Shown here: piece after piece, positions 60,970 through 64,000 of the stretch | Layout of the letters: the number at the start of each line of letters is the position of its first letter | Position numbering within the stretch: the stretch's first letter is position 1 | Assembly: GCA_902786565.1 (NCBI GenBank) | Contig: CADACW010000010.1 | Location: 1-64,000 of the forward strand | Reading direction: 5' to 3' | From: an uncultured Prevotellaceae bacterium | GTDB taxonomy: Bacteria; Bacteroidota; Bacteroidia; Bacteroidales; Bacteroidaceae | DNA: 64,000 nucleotides | The notes under the pieces: model-generated | Seen by the model: only the letters and a program-made list of their open reading frames with translations | What the model was told of the DNA's origin: nothing | Databases searched by the model: none | Made by a program: the position numbers and the translations under genes

Positions 60970-61908
60970 TTAGTACTTCAGAATCTGTCCGGGCTTGAGC
61001 TTCACCTTCTTGTTGATGCGGTTCAGCTTGCAGATGGCATTGATGGTGGTATGGTGCTTGCGGGCAATGGCCGATAGCGTCTCACCCCTCTTCACCTTGT
61101 GGTAGTGAGTCTGGCGCTGGGCCACGCTCTTGTCTGCACCGCCGGGCACCTCAGCATAGTTCAGCCCGTCGCCCCCACGGTAGACACCGCCGGCACCGCG
61201 CAGACGTGTGGCCTGCGATGACTCCTTGTTGTAGGTGGCGCGGCAGAACATCCAGTCGTCGGCAACGATATCCTGGTTTCTGAAGTCGAACATGATGGCG
61301 GGGTTGAGGGCCACGCCGCAGAGGCGTGTCTCAAAGTGCAGGTGCGAGCCCGTGCTGCGGCCCGTATTGCCACCGAGGCCGATAGGTTCGCCTGCCCTCA
61401 CGTCCTGGTTCTCGCTGACCAGCTGCTTCGACATGTGTCCGTAGATGGTCTCCAGTCCGTTGGGGTGGCGAATGACCACGTACTTGCCATAGCCGCGTGC
61501 CTCATAGCGCACGATGCGCACCTTGCCGCTGAAGGCAGCGCGGATGGTGTCGCCAATGTAGACCTTGATGTCGAGGCCCTTGTGCTGGCGCCCCCAGCGT
61601 GCGCCGAAGTTCGACGTCACCACGCGGCTGGTGGTCGGCATGCAGAAGTCGCGCAGGTCTATGCGGAACGAGTCGGGCAGGCTGGTGGGCCTGTTGGCGT
61701 AGATGTTGTTCCAGTCTTCATAGAGGTTTGCTGCTGGCGATTCCCACACTTCGTTTTTTATCAGCTGCTGCATCATCACCGAGTCTACGGCTTTCATCTT
61801 GCGGTCCACGGGTGCCTGGTTGGCCAGGAGGTCCTGTGCGGCTGTGGGGATGACTGCCAATGAGGCAACGGCGATGAGTACTGTTTTCTTCAGCTTCTTC
61901 AATATCAT
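60970..61908 (-). CDS. M23 metallopeptidase with C-terminal LysM domain
   Basis: 312 residues from MILKKLKKTVLIAVASLAVIPTAAQ (signal peptide); the longer frame would cross the TAACTTTG box at 61959-61966. The LytM/M23 core has RQHKGLDIKVYIGD, GYGKYVVIRHPNGLETIYGHMS and STGSHLHFET (zinc ligands His, Asp, HxH). The final 45 residues are a LysM repeat (YHKVKRGETLSAIARKHHTT) that binds peptidoglycan. A periplasmic wall hydrolase or its activator. Confidence 0.93.
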   Translation of the reverse strand: MILKKLKKTVLIAVASLAVIPTAAQDLLANQAPVDRKMKAVDSVMMQQLIKNEVWESPAANLYEDWNNIYANRPTSLPDSFRIDLRDFCMPTTSRVVTSNFGARWGRQHKGLDIKVYIGDTIRAAFSGKVRIVRYEARGYGKYVVIRHPNGLETIYGHMSKQLVSENQDVRAGEPIGLGGNTGRSTGSHLHFETRLCGVALNPAIMFDFRNQDIVADDWMFCRATYNKESSQATRLRGAGGVYRGGDGLNYAEVPGGADKSVAQRQTHYHKVKRGETLSAIARKHHTTINAICKLNRINKKVKLKPGQILKY

Positions 61909-62037
61909 AGGGCTTTTATTTCGTTTCGGTTTATACAAAGTAAGAAAAAAATACTGTGCAAAGTTAAGAAAAAAAGTCCGTGCTGCCATAGGGCTTTGGC
62001 AGCTTTTGTGTTCTTTTAACACTTGAGCGTCGTTTTT

Positions 62038-63204
62038 TTAATTATATTGGAACTCTCCATGTTCACTTTTGATGGTGAGGCTCCGGGGGCCTTCCTCTAT
62101 GTGTCCCACCACCTGTGCGTCGATGTTGAAGCCCCGGCTGATGTCGATGACCTGCTGTGCCACTTCGGGCCTGACGTAGATTTCCATGCGGTGGCCCATG
62201 TTGAAGACCTGGTACATTTCGCGCCAGTCGGTGCCGCTGCAGTCGTGGATGATCTGGAACAGTGGTGGCACGGGGAACATGTTGTCCTTGACCACGTGGC
62301 AGTTGTCGCCCACGAAGTGTAGCACCTTGGTCTGTGCGCCGCCGGTGCAGTGCACCATGCCGTGGATTTCGGGCCGCAGCTGGTCGAGCAGCTGCTTGAC
62401 GACGGGGGCGTAGGTGCGGGTGGGGGAGAGTACCAGCTGGCCTGTGTCGACGGGCAGCCCGTCGACCGTCGACGTCAGCAGGTGCTTGCCGCTGTAGACC
62501 AGCTCTTCGGGCACGGCGTGGTCATAGCTCTCAGGATAGCGCTGGGCCAGGTATTTGGCGAAGACGTCGTGGCGTGCCGAGGTGAGTCCGTTGCTGCCCA
62601 TGCCGCCGTTGTAGGTGTGCTCGTAGGTGGCCTGCCCGGTAGAGCTGAGGCCCACGATGACATCGCCGGGGCGGATGTTGGCATTGTCGATGACGTCCTG
62701 TCGGCGCATTCGGCAAGTGACGGTCGAGTCTACGATGATGGTGCGTACGAGGTCGCCCACGTCGGCCGTCTCTCCGCCTGTGGGCCAGATGCCGATGCCC
62801 ATCTGTCGCAGTTCGGCGAGCAGCTCGTCGGTGCCGTTGATGATGGCCGATATGACCTCGCCGGGGATGAGCATTTTGTTGCGCCCTATGGTGCTGGACA
62901 CCAGTATGTTGTCCGTAGCGCCCACGCAGAGCAGGTCGTCGGTGTTCATCACGATGGCATCCTGAGCGATGCCTTTCCACACGCTCAGGTCGCCAGTCTC
63001 CCGCCAGTACATATAGGCCAGGCTCGACTTGGTGCCTGCGCCGTCGGCGTGCATGATGTTACAATAGTCGGGGTCGCCGCCCAGTATGTCGGGGATGATT
63101 TTGCAGAAAGCCTGTGGAAAGAGCCCCTTGTCAATGTTCTTGATGGCGGCATGCACATCTTCCTTGGTGGCCGAGACGCCGCGCTGCATATATCGGTTGT
63201 CCAT
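62038..63204 (-). CDS. purM: Phosphoribosylformylglycinamidine cyclo-ligase
   Basis: 388 residues from MDNRYMQRGVSATKEDVHAA. AIR synthase, fifth step of purine synthesis. HADGAGTKSSLAYMYW, VMNTDDLLCVGATD and PTGGETADVGDLV match the ATP-binding fold; longer than E. coli PurM (345), as in other Bacteroidales. It starts 8 bases after the stop of the unknown gene upstream. Confidence 0.93.
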   Translation of the reverse strand: MDNRYMQRGVSATKEDVHAAIKNIDKGLFPQAFCKIIPDILGGDPDYCNIMHADGAGTKSSLAYMYWRETGDLSVWKGIAQDAIVMNTDDLLCVGATDNILVSSTIGRNKMLIPGEVISAIINGTDELLAELRQMGIGIWPTGGETADVGDLVRTIIVDSTVTCRMRRQDVIDNANIRPGDVIVGLSSTGQATYEHTYNGGMGSNGLTSARHDVFAKYLAQRYPESYDHAVPEELVYSGKHLLTSTVDGLPVDTGQLVLSPTRTYAPVVKQLLDQLRPEIHGMVHCTGGAQTKVLHFVGDNCHVVKDNMFPVPPLFQIIHDCSGTDWREMYQVFNMGHRMEIYVRPEVAQQVIDISRGFNIDAQVVGHIEEGPRSLTIKSEHGEFQYN

Positions 63205-63212
63205 TCTTTTAT

Positions 63213-64000
63213 TTAAAATTGGTTGGTGATGCCCCACTTGGTGATGGTTTTCCAGTCAGGGGTGGAGGTGCGGCGCAGGATGAAGGGAGTGAAGACGTTT
63301 GTCTCTACGAAAATGGAGCCGGTCATTTCGTTCTCGGTCACTTCCACTCCTTGGAAATCGTAGTCGCCCCAGCTGTTGTCGCTATGTGCGAAACACAGGG
63401 CGAGGGTCTGCGGATTGCTGAATCGCCAGCTCCTCAGACTGTCGGCCAGGTAGGTGCCCCAGGGTGCGTTGTCGTATTTCTCGATGACGAATGCTTTGCC
63501 GTTCCACGGGCCGCTGGTGTTGTAGGCGGGGTCAACATCGAAGGTGATGGACACGCTGGTGGGTGTGTAGGTGGTGCCCTGGTATTGGCGGCGTATGTCA
63601 AGCTGCCCCTCGTAGGTCACGGCGTGCCAGGTGGGTATCAGCTCGTTGTAGCCCCAATGTGCCACGTTGGCCAGACTGGGCAGTGTGCTGCGCACGAACT
63701 TGAATGACTGGTCGGGGCCGTCGTTCAGGTTGCAGGTGCCGCTGAAGTCCTGGTCGTCGAAGTTGTAGCTGATGGTAGAAAACTTGTCGTGCGTCTCGTA
63801 GTATTTCACCTCAATGCCCACGTCGCCGTTCTTCCGGGTCCAGGTTTCCCAGCGTATAGTGTGGTAGGTCTGTGGCAGCAATGCGTTGTCGTAGTACTCT
63901 ATGACATAGCCGTCGCCGAAGGTATAATTCTCCTTCTCGCGTGTGAAGCTGAACACCGTCTTTGTGGTGCGCAGTTGCTGTCCCCGGAACTCGCGTATGA
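63213..64000 (-). CDS. Unrecognised protein, 5' end outside the window
   Basis: At least 262 residues; the frame is open to the window edge (IREFRGQQLRTTKTVFSFTRE...), so the GTG at 63956 is not the start. Rich in Trp, Tyr and Asp with beta-strand-like alternation. Two segments look alike, FGDGYVIEYYDNALLPQTYH and NGKAFVIEKYDNAPWGTYLA, suggesting an internal duplication. Probably an exported lipoprotein of this order, but no signal can be seen and I assign no function. Confidence 0.75.
   Translation of the reverse strand, partial: IREFRGQQLRTTKTVFSFTREKENYTFGDGYVIEYYDNALLPQTYHTIRWETWTRKNGDVGIEVKYYETHDKFSTISYNFDDQDFSGTCNLNDGPDQSFKFVRSTLPSLANVAHWGYNELIPTWHAVTYEGQLDIRRQYQGTTYTPTSVSITFDVDPAYNTSGPWNGKAFVIEKYDNAPWGTYLADSLRSWRFSNPQTLALCFAHSDNSWGDYDFQGVEVTENEMTGSIFVETNVFTPFILRRTSTPDWKTITKWGITNQF

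Overview
The window is chromosomal DNA of a Bacteroidales bacterium, most likely a Prevotella-like (Prevotellaceae) species. The support is Bacteroidetes-type promoters (-7 box TAnnTTTG, sometimes with a -33 TTTG 20 bases upstream), few Shine-Dalgarno sites, zinc-free (C-) ribosomal proteins S4, S14, L31 and L36, families common in this order (DUF1573, DUF4954, DUF4369, two-gene PyrK/PyrD, a DAHP synthase-chorismate mutase fusion), and AATTGAAAATTGA-type intergenic repeats. No rRNA, tRNA or CRISPR array was seen.

Layout. 1-97: the 3' end (domains V and VI) of a group II intron, abutting and apparently altering the end of an antisense methyltransferase gene. 1475-16550: one long S10-spc-alpha ribosomal protein block from rplC to rplQ with secY, map, infA and rpoA. 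It starts at rplC (no rpsJ beside it) behind a structured leader of about 210 bases. 16574-21698: HsdR-N-domain gene and holA from overlapping divergent promoters, a very AT-rich region full of TTTAAA sites in front of an HTH regulator, then pyrK-pyrD and a DedA/YqaA-type membrane protein. 21854-25817: outer membrane barrel protein, DUF1573 protein, GH105-type hydrolase, class II aldolase. 26028-29239: an aromatic amino acid operon (aminotransferase, DAHP synthase-chorismate mutase, prephenate dehydrogenase) behind a textbook-looking Tyr/Phe attenuator. 29258-34029: MacB-like ABC exporter, nadB, AAA ATPase. 34252-39797: two tandem sensor kinases with periplasmic binding domains, one lacking the phosphoacceptor histidine. 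39893-43729: tightly coupled DUF4369-pyrC-phosphoesterase-plsC operon. 43818-48541: rlmN-pdxA-dnaX-divIC-membrane protein. 48728-54515: DUF4954, M3 peptidase, TPR protein. 54644-55831: a REP-associated Y1 transposase with four copies of its palindrome, one of them inside the gene. 55912-64000: glnS (with an in-frame repeat insertion), trxB, gpx, a lipoprotein nuclease, rpmE2, an M23/LysM peptidase, purM and an edge-truncated unknown gene.

Best candidates for something new: the attenuator with leader peptide MAHSGSYFYGFYYYFAAKL (26028-26175); the Y1 transposase with self-embedded palindromes and an unusual C-terminal domain; the histidine-less sensor kinase paired with an intact paralogue; two copies of a roughly 170-210-base nested-palindrome element whose hairpin is conserved in shape but not sequence; and the same kind of short repeat that lies between genes also forming an in-frame insert in glnS.
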